Part shown: in pieces, positions 1-9,078 of the stretch
Numbering within the stretch: position 1 is the first letter of the stretch
Layout: the number at the start of each line of letters is the position of its first letter
Assembly (NCBI GenBank): GCA_027577415.1
Contig: JANBQS010000106.1
Location: forward strand, 1 to 35,698
Reading direction: 5' to 3'
Origin: Coemansia sp. RSA 922
Lineage: Eukaryota; Kickxellomycota; Kickxellomycetes; Kickxellales; Kickxellaceae
Length of the DNA: 35,698 nucleotides
Made by a program: the position numbers and the translations under genes
Notes under the pieces: generated by a model
What the model was told of the DNA's origin: nothing
The model's input: the letters and a program-made list of their open reading frames with translations, nothing else
Databases searched by the model: none

Positions 1-1
1 C

Positions 2-187
2 AGTCCAGATACAGGGAATCTGGGTATCTCGCCATCTTCACAATCGCTCACGCAACAATGGAAAGCGCACAGAGGGGAGGTGTATGTACCAGTGGCCGAG
101 GATGGTTTTATCGATGTGCTGACAAACGACAATAGACCTCAATTAGCAGTATCGTTTGCCTTTGGAGCTCACAACAAAAGTAGATAA
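2..187 (+). CDS. 3' end of an unknown protein-coding gene (partial)
   Basis: An open frame enters from the left edge and runs 61 codons to a TAA at 185-187. The other two forward frames read less like protein. The visible tail has mixed composition, with a hydrophobic/charged stretch (WKAHRGEVYVPVAEDG) and a short C-terminal end (FAFGAHNKSR). No motif is recognisable in so short a piece, so no function is offered. Its stop codon lies 37 bases from the stop of the convergent DnaJ-type gene, so the two 3' UTRs probably overlap. The reading is supported only by frame openness and plausible composition. Confidence 0.5.
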   Translation, partial: SPDTGNLGISPSSQSLTQQWKAHRGEVYVPVAEDGFIDVLTNDNRPQLAVSFAFGAHNKSR

Positions 188-224
188 AAGTACGTATATT
201 GATATTTAGATAGATCTATTGCAT

Positions 225-1838
225 TTAGAACGGGAAACCGCCGGGACCACCAGGACCGCCAAACTGGAACGAGAATGGCTTTCCTGAGCCACTGCCCTGT
301 TGGAAGAACATGGGGCGACCTTCGCCTTGTTGGAACATGAACTGACTGCCTCCGAATCCGCCAAAGCCACCCGGTCCTCCACCGGCACCGCCTGTCGGGT
401 CGTTAGGGTCGTGACCCTGGTCATAGCGTGCGCGCACTTCCTCGTTAGCCAGCACCTCATGGGCCTGGTTAATCTCGGCCATCTTCATCTCGACCTCTTC
501 CTTGGGCAAGTCGCCACGGTAGCGGTCGGGGTGCCACTGGTGCGCCAGCTTGCGGTAGGCCTTCTTGATCTCAGACTGCGACGCATCGCGTGAGACATCA
601 AGAACCTTGTAGTAGTCCTTACGTGCTGCCTGTCGCTTCTTCTGCTCCAACTTCACTCGCCGCTCGTGCATGCGCTGCTGATCGATACCACCGCCAGCCA
701 TGAGCTGCTCCAGCTTGCTCAATGTGATCTGCGCTGGATCCAGCTGGTCGCTCTCAAACTGTGCGTCAAATTGGTGACCCAGTGCATCAGAGTTCTCGGG
801 ATCCGCCTCGAGCAAACGTCCACAGTGTCCCAGCGCAGTGTTCCAGTTCTTTGTGTTTGTGTACCCCTCGCACGCAACGCCGGCCAAGTAGTTGGCGAGC
901 TTCGATGCCACTGTGGCGGGTATCTCGGCCGAGAGTATAAGCTCAGCATACATGCCGTCTACCTCTTCCAGCAATCCGCCTTTACCGCTGACGGGTGCCA
1001 CCACGCGATTGCATGTGTTCCATTTACCCTTGGCCTTGTCCTGCTCGAGCTTTTCTAGCTTGCGCTCCAATCCCCGCAGTCGAGTAAACGTCGCCTTGCA
1101 TTTCTTGTTATCGGGGTCAGACTTGAGACATGCGCGCACATGGTTCAGTCCACGGCTAGGCTCATTCAGCGCCAAAAAGTGGAGGTCAGCGAGCAAGTTC
1201 TGCGTATCGAGGTCGCCCGAGTGGATGCGCACCAGCTTGCCTAGATCAGCACACGCTCCTTCAATATCGCCTTCGGCCACCCGACACGTCGCCCTAGTCT
1301 TGAGCGTCGACGTATACAGCGGCGAGATCCGTATTACTTGGTCCGCCGCCTTTGTACACTCCTCGTACTTTTTCTCCTTTAGCGCACGGGCAGAGACCGC
1401 ATTCATTTCTCGAGCCAGCACAATCTTGTCCTTCAACTCCTTGGACTTTGTCTTTAGACTGGCATTGCCGCCCACTATCTTGACCACGTCCTCCTCGGCG
1501 CTATCGTAGCTTCCCTCCTTCAAGTACGCCCGTGCTCTTTGATAGTATGCTTGCTCAAAATCGGGCTTCAGCTCAATAGCCCTGGTAAAGTCGCGTATGG
1601 CCGAGGAATGCTTGCTAACGCTCAACAGCGTCGTCGCCCGCTTAAAGTATGACAAGTAGTTTTGCGGGTCCTTTTCTATCGCCGTATCGTAGCTCTTGAT
1701 GGCCTCGTGGAATTTGCCGCGCAGCAGTAGTTTGTTGGCCTCTTCCAGGTATTCCTTCGTCGTCAGCTGTTCGGTCGCTGTAGCGCTAAGCGCAAGCACG
1801 GTGAGCACCACGGTGCTGGTAAGCAGTGTACAGCGCAT
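225..1838 (-). CDS. ER-luminal TPR/J-domain co-chaperone, DNAJC3/P58IPK type
   Basis: The 537-residue protein begins with a hydrophobic signal peptide (about residues 1-22, ending near SATATEQ). A series of tetratricopeptide repeats follows to about residue 390, and then a J domain (about 404-470) with the HPD motif at 436-438. The end is a Gly/Phe-rich tail (GGFGGSQF, FSFQFGGPGGPGGFPF). This order of signal, TPRs, J domain and G/F tail is that of metazoan DNAJC3 (P58IPK), an ER-luminal partner of BiP that binds unfolded chains through the TPRs and stimulates the Hsp70 ATPase through HPD. There is no HDEL-type retention signal at the C terminus, as in DNAJC3. The ATG at 1838 is the only one that includes the signal peptide. 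No intron is needed. The upstream region carries CCAAT, CACGTG and TGACG elements. Confidence 0.9.
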   Translation of the reverse strand: MRCTLLTSTVVLTVLALSATATEQLTTKEYLEEANKLLLRGKFHEAIKSYDTAIEKDPQNYLSYFKRATTLLSVSKHSSAIRDFTRAIELKPDFEQAYYQRARAYLKEGSYDSAEEDVVKIVGGNASLKTKSKELKDKIVLAREMNAVSARALKEKKYEECTKAADQVIRISPLYTSTLKTRATCRVAEGDIEGACADLGKLVRIHSGDLDTQNLLADLHFLALNEPSRGLNHVRACLKSDPDNKKCKATFTRLRGLERKLEKLEQDKAKGKWNTCNRVVAPVSGKGGLLEEVDGMYAELILSAEIPATVASKLANYLAGVACEGYTNTKNWNTALGHCGRLLEADPENSDALGHQFDAQFESDQLDPAQITLSKLEQLMAGGGIDQQRMHERRVKLEQKKRQAARKDYYKVLDVSRDASQSEIKKAYRKLAHQWHPDRYRGDLPKEEVEMKMAEINQAHEVLANEEVRARYDQGHDPNDPTGGAGGGPGGFGGFGGSQFMFQQGEGRPMFFQQGSGSGKPFSFQFGGPGGPGGFPF

Positions 1839-2341
1839 TGTCCGTTTAGAGAAATTAGAGGTGCAGTAGTAAGCCCAAGTATCTAGTAGGCAAATACGTT
1901 TACACCCTTGGCCACGAGTTGTAATTTAGAAGAATAACGAAAAATAAAAATAAAAAAAAAGGTGGAGAGCAGAGAAAGACCGTTTTAAAAGCCTATTTGT
2001 TGATTTTCCTTTTCGATGCATGCGAGCTTTGAACAGTCCACTTGGCTTCTTACGATTGGCTAGCCCATTCGCACCAATAATCACGTGCCATTAGTGTCAT
2101 TGGTGACGAGTGTGGTGACGACAGCATGAGGCATGGCCAATGCGCACGAGTGCTTTACATCATGCTAGGATAAAAGTGTGCTTGTGCGGACGGAGACACA
2201 TCACGATCCCCGCGCCAGAAAAAGAAAAGTATAAAAGGAGTTTACATCCGACAAGACGGAAGAACAATTATAAAATCAAATATATATCAGCTTTCAAATT
2301 TTTTTGTTTTTGTTTCATACAAGCTATCAGACACACCTAAA
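1839..2341. promoter_or_regulatory. Divergent promoter between the co-chaperone and the mitochondrial protein gene
   Basis: This 503-base region separates two divergent genes. A TATAAAA box at 2230-2236 lies about 105 bases upstream of the rightward ATG. A compact cluster at 2055-2120 contains ATTGG (2055-2059), CCAAT (2074-2078), the palindrome CACGTG (2082-2087), another ATTGG (2099-2103) running directly into TGACG (2104-2108), and a second TGACG (2116-2120). CCAAT-box plus ACGTG/TGACG pairs are the components of animal ER-stress elements, which fits the leftward co-chaperone gene. That regulatory role is inferred. An A-rich stretch lies at 1937-1961. No coding sequence was found. Confidence 0.55.
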
Positions 2342-2731
2342 ATGCTTCCGCGTATTATTCCTGCTCGCTCCTACTACGTACTATACACGCGGTCAATCAG
2401 TCGCCCATTGCTGGCAGCAACTGGCACTGCGCCCTTGACGCTTTGGCGCAGCTATTCGCCGCAGACTCATGGCTCCAACTCTGCCTCTCCAGGTAGAGGA
2501 TCGGGAGGCGCCGGCTCCCTGTCTCCCCACGACCTGTTGAACAAGATGGAGCCAAAGAACGAGAAAGAAACTTTGGCCTCCATCATTGACGGCGAGCTGG
2601 ATTACGACACAGACATGGGCGCTGCGTCTGTAAACAACATCGAGGCCAAGCTGCGTGCCGAAGCAACAGCCAAGGCTGAGCGGATCGCTCGCGAAGAGGT
2701 CGATGAGTTTGCCAAGCGTAATTTGGACTAA
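2342..2731 (+). CDS. Small predicted mitochondrial protein of unknown function
   Basis: The protein has 129 residues and starts at the first ATG downstream of a good TATA box. The first 35 residues are rich in Arg, Ser and hydrophobics and contain no acidic residue (MLPRIIPARSYYVLYTRSIS), as in a cleavable mitochondrial presequence. A Gly/Ser linker follows at about 43-60. The C-terminal half is charged and probably helical (a stretch like KLRAEATAKAERIAREEVDEF) and ends in NLD. The family is not recognised. It lacks the conserved core of the F1-ATPase inhibitor IF1, so that assignment was not made. Reality as a gene is supported by the presequence, the start context (AAAATG) and the promoter. 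Function remains open. Confidence 0.65.
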   Translation: MLPRIIPARSYYVLYTRSISRPLLAATGTAPLTLWRSYSPQTHGSNSASPGRGSGGAGSLSPHDLLNKMEPKNEKETLASIIDGELDYDTDMGAASVNNIEAKLRAEATAKAERIAREEVDEFAKRNLD

Positions 2732-3061
2732 ATCATTTAGCTGTATTAACATGTATCCAATTATTCCACAATTACTCACATAATCAATTGTCATGTAACA
2801 ATGTTCCATCTTGGAGCGTGGGTATACCGTTTCTTGCCAACTCCGAGAGGAGGAGGTCTTTTCATTCACTGCCGAGAAGAGATTTCCAGGTGCCCTTCGG
2901 GTTTCCGCTGCTAGCAAGTTTGGGGGTAACGGAGCCCACGCTATTTGTAAAAGATAGTGCCCGCTATCATCGCCAAGGGAAAGCGGAACCTTTCTATCTT
3001 TCGCATTCAACGATCTCGAACTCTTAAATTAACTACACTATTAAACTGCTTCATCGATAAT
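2732..3061. other. Intergenic stretch before the PQ-loop gene
   Basis: These 330 bases contain the 3' flank of the mitochondrial protein gene and the start region of the PQ-loop gene. Open frames here are short, overlap on both strands and have no family features. No clear TATA box or repeat was seen. Confidence 0.5.
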
Positions 3062-3944
3062 ATGGCGTATAATAAGACTGCAAACGAAGCCTTTGCCTGG
3101 CTAGGACTCGTGTTCTGGAGCTTGCAGCTAAAGTGTACTCCTTTTTAGTGAAGAATTAAGCTCCTATAGTCATGTCTGATATTTTGTACTTGTAGCTTGG
3201 CAAAACTACCGCCGCAAGTCGACGGAGGGAGTGTCAGTGACCATGCTCTATCTCTGGTACATAGGAAATATGCTATATGGTGCATACGCGGTAGCAGACG
3301 ACCTATACTTTGGACTGATTATCCAGCCACAGATATTCGCCCTATTCACGCTCGTCAACATCTTACAAGTGTACTGGTACAGCTACAAATGGCGTCCTGC
3401 AACGGTCGCTGGGGCATGTGTACTGTTATGTGTTGCTTACGCCGGCCTACACGTCGGAATATGGAAAGCGGACGAGCACGCTATAAAGCAGCATCAAGAC
3501 AGTCTCGCTACCTTCCTTGGCGTCTTGCCAGCCGTTTTTATTGCCGCTGGGTTCTTTCCAGAGTTTTATGTGTGCGTCAAGGATCAGTCAGTCGAGATGA
3601 GCAATCTGTTTCTCATGCTGGATATCTTGGGCGGAGTGTTTAGTACTATCAGCCTCGCCTTTGACCACACATTCGACTATGTTGCCTCGATTACTTATCT
3701 AGTCGTTGTGCTACTCGACATTGTCCTAGTGCTAATGAAGCTGTTCTTCTACGTCAAGGGCACGCAGGGTGCTCACCGCGGTGACTACCATAGCACTCGA
3801 GCCAACTCAGTCGTTGGTTCGGTCAGAACTCGCAAGATAAGCCATTCTGATGACCATATAGGACTGGTGGATCCAGAGATTGTAGCAGACAGCTCGCTAC
3901 AATACGCATCTTGCGCGATGTCAAGTCCGCCCCAGGCTCACTAA
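3062..3944 (+). CDS. PQ-loop repeat membrane protein (two exons)
   Basis: Proposed exons are 3062-3134 and 3196-3944, joined across a 61-base GT-AG intron (3135-3195), for a product of 273 residues. Exon 1 supplies the first half of the first PQ-loop motif (WLGLVFWSLQL). Exon 2 continues it (NYRRKSTEGVSV) and carries the rest of the membrane helices, including a second loop (FPEFYVCVKDQSVEMSNLF, then LDILGGVFSTISLAF). About seven transmembrane segments are expected. PQ-loop proteins (PF04193: cystinosin, Ypq and SLC66 families) are mostly lysosomal or vacuolar exporters of amino acids or related solutes. The first loop is about two residues shorter than usual because of the splice and its canonical Pro-Gln is not visible, so the junction deserves a check. 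The gene converges on the kinase gene with 25 bases between stops. Confidence 0.8.
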
Positions 3945-3969
3945 TAATTATAAAACGCATAAATTAACC

Positions 3970-6654
3970 TTAGAAACTCATATAAACGCAAAATAAGATA
4001 ATGTTGGCTCCAAGCAATATCAGCGAGAGCCCGAAAGATCGACTGTGAATGTCAGCAGCTGATATGACTAGCGTCAGAGTCGTGAGCCAGTGCAATGCTA
4101 CGCGCTGCTGCTCGCTTGCTGGCTCCATGCCCTGAAGAACATACATCTTGCCTAGCAAAATCGTAGTCTTTAGACAAAAGCCCGGGTCAGTTAAAAATCC
4201 CAGCTCCAGTCGTCGCCGCTTACTAGGCTGAGTGCTACTAACAGTGCTTTCATGCTCTCGCTTCGCGCCAGGTTTAGTCTGAGCGGCAATGTCAGGACCC
4301 AAATCGCTGGTAGCGGCTTCGCTCGTAATGTCGGTGATACTGTCCGTTACATCCTTGTCCTCGACTTCGGCCCAGTTGTCATCGGTGCTCCACTGATTAA
4401 GGTCTACAGACGGTTGCCGACTTGAAGGCGAGGGCTCGCCGATACTATGTCTCCTAATAATCTCTGACATTGGCGTGGCGCCCCCTGGAGTGCCAAGGGC
4501 CCAGCTACTGCCCTGAGACTGCTCTGGATGAGTGGTGGAGGTAGGAGAGCAAATAAGCGCTAGTGATTGCGTCGGATCCATTGTCCGTGTGCCAATGTTA
4601 TCGGGCGCGTTCGTTGCCATTGAGGCCGCGCTTGGTCTGTGCAAGTCCGTAGCCGTGTCTGTGTCTCGCTTGAATGCACCAGATGCACCTCGAAGCTGCG
4701 GCGTCATTCTTCCCGGTGTATCGCCACCATTGCTAGCCATATCTGAATCGTGCAGCTCGAATCGAGATTCGTCGTGTCGGCGACTGTGCCAAAGACTCTT
4801 TTGCTCATTGACATAGCGAATAATGTCAGTGACATCGGGACGCTTGCGCTCGTCGTGGTTTAACAGCAACTGCATTATCCTCCGCATCTCCAATGGGATG
4901 GCCTCGGCGCCACTAGGACGCTGCGTCTTGGCAAAGTCGACATGCTTGAACCCCAACACGGCCTTGCGCAAGACATCAATATCGTCGATGTTCGGGTATG
5001 GCATCCTGGAATAGCACAAATAGTAGAGCACCATTCCCAGAGACCACATATCAGACTTTGTCGAGTAACTGTCCAAGAACCTGCCAGCGTCATCTACCTC
5101 TATCAACTCGGGCGGCATGAATTCTAGCGTCCCTGTCGCGCCAGTCCGATCTCGCTTTTCCAAATGTGACAATATCTCGCACTCGCCAAAGTCGGTCAAT
5201 AGTATGCGCGGCACTTCGCCACTCGTGTCCTTGTGCGCCAGATCTTTCCAGTGTAGCAGCAAGTTCATGTGCTTGAGATCGCGGTGGATAATCTGCAGCT
5301 GATGGAGATGAGCCAGGCCGTGACAAATGTCAGAAAAGAACGACCAGATCTGATCGACGTTCAGTATGCGCCGTCCAGCCCCAGTCGTGCCCGAGTCGAC
5401 GCCATTATTACCAGGCGCCGCGATGCCCTTCCCGTGGTGGCTCTGACGCCGCATTTGAAGGATACGCTGTTTTATCGTGGCACCCGCATCACCAGAGTCC
5501 AAAAGCGGCGATGACAACGATATTGACTTTGGCTCAATATACTCTTGCAAGTTACCGCCATTGGCATACTCCATGAGTATGAATAAGCATGGCACATTGG
5601 GACCAAAGCTGGTCAATCGATGCATTTCGAGCCACGAGTGCTTGTACTCGACAACATTCGAGTGCCGCAAACTCTCCAACAGCTTGACCTCGCGCAGCAT
5701 TCGCTTGAGCCACTGGTGGTTGTTGCCCACCGCCACCTTTTTCACTGCGTATTGGCCCAAGTACACGCCGTCGAGGATATGTTGGCAAGAGAACACTGAG
5801 CCACGCAATCCCTTGCCAAGCTTATTTTGTTCCGAGAAAAATCGCTCATAGTATCCCTGGTTGAATGAGCTAGCAGCTACACCGTCAGATGTGGCCCCCT
5901 CGCCATCATCGTCGACCGCGTCATCACGAGGCTTGTCTCGGATCGGTGAAATTAGATTTGGCACCTCATGGTCATAGCCAGCACCATCGAGCTCTACGCC
6001 TGCTGCTGGCAGTGCCCGGGTGCGTTGACGAATCGCATCACCAGACTCCTCAGGTTGGATTTCAGAGCTGCCCTCGTCTTGTGCTTCAGTCAGCTCCAAT
6101 GGCCCTCTAACCCCTCTCAAAGAGCGAGCTAGTAGCTTAAAGTACTCTCTGTCGACAGTGGTGCTGGACTCGGCTCCACTGTCAGCATCTACGCCGATCC
6201 GCGACTCCCAAACACCAGCCGCATGTGCTGGAACAAGCTGAAGGCAAGTAGGACAAATGTGAGCTCCATACTGTTGTCGCTGAAAGTCCACATCTTTGGC
6301 GTGGTTTTTATCAGCAACTGTTAAGCTGCCCTCATTCGAGCTGTGCGCTAGCGATCGTAGCTGTGGCCGTGGTTGTGGCACCCCTCTCGAAACGATATGT
6401 CGTACTTCCACGATGTTGTCGTCTTGGTTATAAAGAACTGCCTGGCCCGAAGGTCGCTTGTATCTACACACGATATTCGCAAGTCAGTTCGTAGTTAGAA
6501 ACAATATCACCTCTCTAGTCCTTCCACACTGGCTCTGCTACTCAGCGGTTGTTAAACTCTATCATCACTTACAAAATAACTCGCCACGGTGAATACGGTA
6601 TGAGTTGTGTGCTGTATGGCACGGCGGCAGCTCTAGTAGGTGCGTCTCCATCAT
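3970..6654 (-). CDS. IKS1: Iks1-type serine/threonine protein kinase with C-terminal membrane anchor
   Basis: Proposed exons are 6654-6573 and 6437-3970 with a 135-base intron (donor GTAAGT, a CTAAC branch site at about 6497-6493, acceptor GCAG), giving 849 residues. The large exon has no in-frame ATG before the kinase domain, so an upstream exon is required. The joined N terminus reads YRIHRGELF-FLYNQDDNIVEVRH, like the start of Iks1 proteins. Next come a CPTC motif (about residue 88) and a DREYFKLL stretch typical of this family. The kinase domain (about 230-575) shows LGKGLRGSV, HRDLKHMN and DFGEC. A Ser/Thr-rich region follows, and a hydrophobic segment of about 20 residues at the extreme C terminus suggests tail anchoring. 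Yeast Iks1 substrates are poorly defined. The family call is strong and exon 1 is moderately sure. Confidence 0.8.
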
Positions 6655-6904
6655 GCGGTTGGTCGAGGCGCGAGGCACCTTGCGACCGTGAGCGAAGTAA
6701 ATTCTTGCGCCGAATGGACATTTATATAACTCCGATTCAAGCAAATTATAAAATATAAATATGCGCAATTGAAAATTAAAGGCATAAGAGCCAAGAAAGC
6801 GCATGGCACGAGCGCCTCCACGCCTTTAAGTGATGTCACTTTTCGCCCCTGACCCTGCCAGACCATCTGATTTAAAGGGTCAAAGCGCTGTCGATCAGTT
6901 ACTA

Positions 6905-7615
6905 CTACTCAAAGACGAGATCGGACCGCAGAACGTACTTGTAGCTATTGTGCAGCTCTAGTGCCTCGTGCTGTAGACAGTCGGCGCCGTGCTTGTGTAG
7001 TAGCGCCAGACCAGGCTCTGGCTTTACGCTTACTGGCTGCATGCGCCCAGCGTAGAACATCGTCTCGCCACCTGAAGGACGGTCGCTCGTTCGATATCTT
7101 TTGTCGTCAATTGCATTCAAGTACACAAGCAGTGTGTACTCTGTCCGACGACCTTTGTTGTCAAAAAAATAGTCGTCATAGTGCTTGCCAAATCTCTGAC
7201 CAGGACTATAACGGTAGAGTCGAATGTTATCTAAAAGCCCCACTGGTACTTTGCCATCTGGGTGCTTCCAGCCGCTCAGCAGCTTGGACATTCCAGTGTC
7301 AATCCACAGCCGTCTTGCGCACTCCTCGTCAGTCGTGCTCCACCGGGCGTTATTTCGAAATGCCTCGCCGCGCTTGGGTGCTCCAGGAGTCGGGATACAC
7401 TTCTCGTCGGCAAGCTTGATGAATGCATCGCATTCAGCGAAATCTAGTAAACCACGTACCAGAAATATGTGGCCAGTCACTACCTCAGCTATGGTCAAGC
7501 CGCGCTTAGGTTTAAGCTTTGGCCAACAGAATGGCATTGCTGGCACTGCAATATCCCGACTGGATTCAGCCGAGTCTGACACGGGTTTTCTGCCTGAAGA
7601 TTTGGCTCGGCCCAT
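6905..7615 (-). CDS. Prolyl 4-hydroxylase-like 2-oxoglutarate/Fe(II) dioxygenase
   Basis: The protein has 236 residues from the ATG at 7615. The frame is open slightly further upstream but has no other ATG. The double-stranded beta-helix core carries the iron ligands His145 and Asp147 (HYDDYF) and the distal His216 (LQHEALE). A basic residue expected to bind 2-oxoglutarate follows in KYVLRSDLVF. GGETMFY, typical of P4H alpha-subunit homologues, lies between them. The enzyme should hydroxylate a protein side chain using O2 and 2-oxoglutarate with release of succinate and CO2. There is no signal peptide, and the N terminus is basic and Ser-rich (GRAKSSGRKP), which suggests a cytosolic or nuclear enzyme, not a secretory-pathway collagen-type one. 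The substrate cannot be told from sequence. Confidence 0.87.
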   Translation of the reverse strand: MGRAKSSGRKPVSDSAESSRDIAVPAMPFCWPKLKPKRGLTIAEVVTGHIFLVRGLLDFAECDAFIKLADEKCIPTPGAPKRGEAFRNNARWSTTDEECARRLWIDTGMSKLLSGWKHPDGKVPVGLLDNIRLYRYSPGQRFGKHYDDYFFDNKGRRTEYTLLVYLNAIDDKRYRTSDRPSGGETMFYAGRMQPVSVKPEPGLALLHKHGADCLQHEALELHNSYKYVLRSDLVFE

Positions 7616-9078
7616 TTTCAAAGTTTAAGCCGGGTGAAGGGGAGTATTAATAGCCGGGTGAATTTTAGCTCAGGCTGATAGCTCAGAACCTCGATCTAGA
7701 AAACCGCTCTATTGGATTGAACAGCGATAAAAGCAAATAACAATTTTTGGCAAGCACGCCGTTGCTTAAAACACGATGTGAGGATTACAAGTGAAAAAAG
7801 ACATGTAATAAACGCTTATTTGGCCGCTACTGTGTTGACAACGACTGCCAATACAGCCAAAATAGGTACAATATGGATGTGGCATATGGGAGAGCGGCAA
7901 TACCTTGACTTTGAAATCTCTTTCGGCTGATCTGTAGAGCTTGACCGTTGGTCGGTAAAACAGGCTCTTGAGCACAATACAATGCTATCCAAAGCGCACT
8001 GGCTGTTTGGATAGGACAAGCATGCCGGCGTTGTGAGTTCGGCTGATTATATGTAGGCATACAGAGCTGGTGGCGCCAGCTTTGGTAGTGGCGCCAGAGA
8101 AGGTCTAGAAATTACTGGGTAGCCCGAGTCAAGAGCATTACTGGCCGGACCTGCATGTATGCTAGTGCCGAATCATTGAATCCAACTGACTGTATGCGAT
8201 GTATGCAGAGACCTGGCTTGCGCGTACACTCCGATAAATTGCTGAAAAGGTCGTTTTTAGGCATGTACACAGTTTGCGTTCTTTTTTCCTCTACCTTGTT
8301 GAGTGCATTGTCGCCAGGCTCTTTAGGACTACGCCTTTGAATCGTTTACATTTGTCTACTTTGCTTACATTTTGTCGTCTCCTGAGATCTATAGAGCACG
8401 TTTCCTCATTGTTTTCTGCCCTTCTCAGTTTCTGCTGGCATAATCAACGTAAGTAATCTGCGGATACTATGCGCAGAATGCACTTTGGCTGATGCTTCCC
8501 GGCCGAAGTGTTGATATTTTGATATTTGCTCCGTCCCCAGTGAAAGAAAGCCGATTGCTTGGAGGTGCATTGGCGATTGGCGTGCCAAACTATGCAAATA
8601 TATTGGACTCATACATGAACTTTTCCCATTTGTGGAACGCAGCTTTCTATTTAAAGAACCTGCACCCGGAATTCCTGGGTTGCTCAACCAATTATTCTTG
8701 CATAAAGTGTGCAATACTTTGCTTTGTGGAAGAGCCCGATATTTGCAGAGATATGACACAAATAATGCACCCCTGTTCAGCAGATCTTTGTTCTTTTTTA
8801 GTCGACCGCACTCGTCCAATACTTGCTGAGCTGCTCGATGTCCGTCATACCCTGTGGCCAGGGACCAGCGTTGCCATTTGCATCTTGCATATTAGGATAA
8901 TTTAGCGAGCATCTCCGTTGCTGCATGTGAAAGTTTTCGTCAATTTTACCGCAATCGACGGAAGATCACAACTACCAAATTGGCTGCACCTGCGTGTACA
9001 AAACCAGTTTCTAATTGGGTATCTCTTTCCAAGTAGGTCAAAGTCAGGCCAAGCAAAATCCGGTTAGCCGTATCGGAG
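7616..9078. other. Long gene-free region upstream of the Rua1-like gene
   Basis: About 1.46 kb with only short overlapping open frames on both strands (for example near 8406-8905), none with family features or a plausible splice chain. It probably contains the promoter and any 5' leader of the rightward Rua1-like gene, and the promoter of the leftward hydroxylase at its left edge. No tRNA signature, tandem repeat or strong hairpin was recognised. Confidence 0.5.

Noticed and set aside
8406..8905. Overlapping open frames on both strands of about 137 codons
   Set aside because: They mirror each other, have no family features, no promoter and no splice partners, and lie in a region expected to be upstream regulatory sequence.
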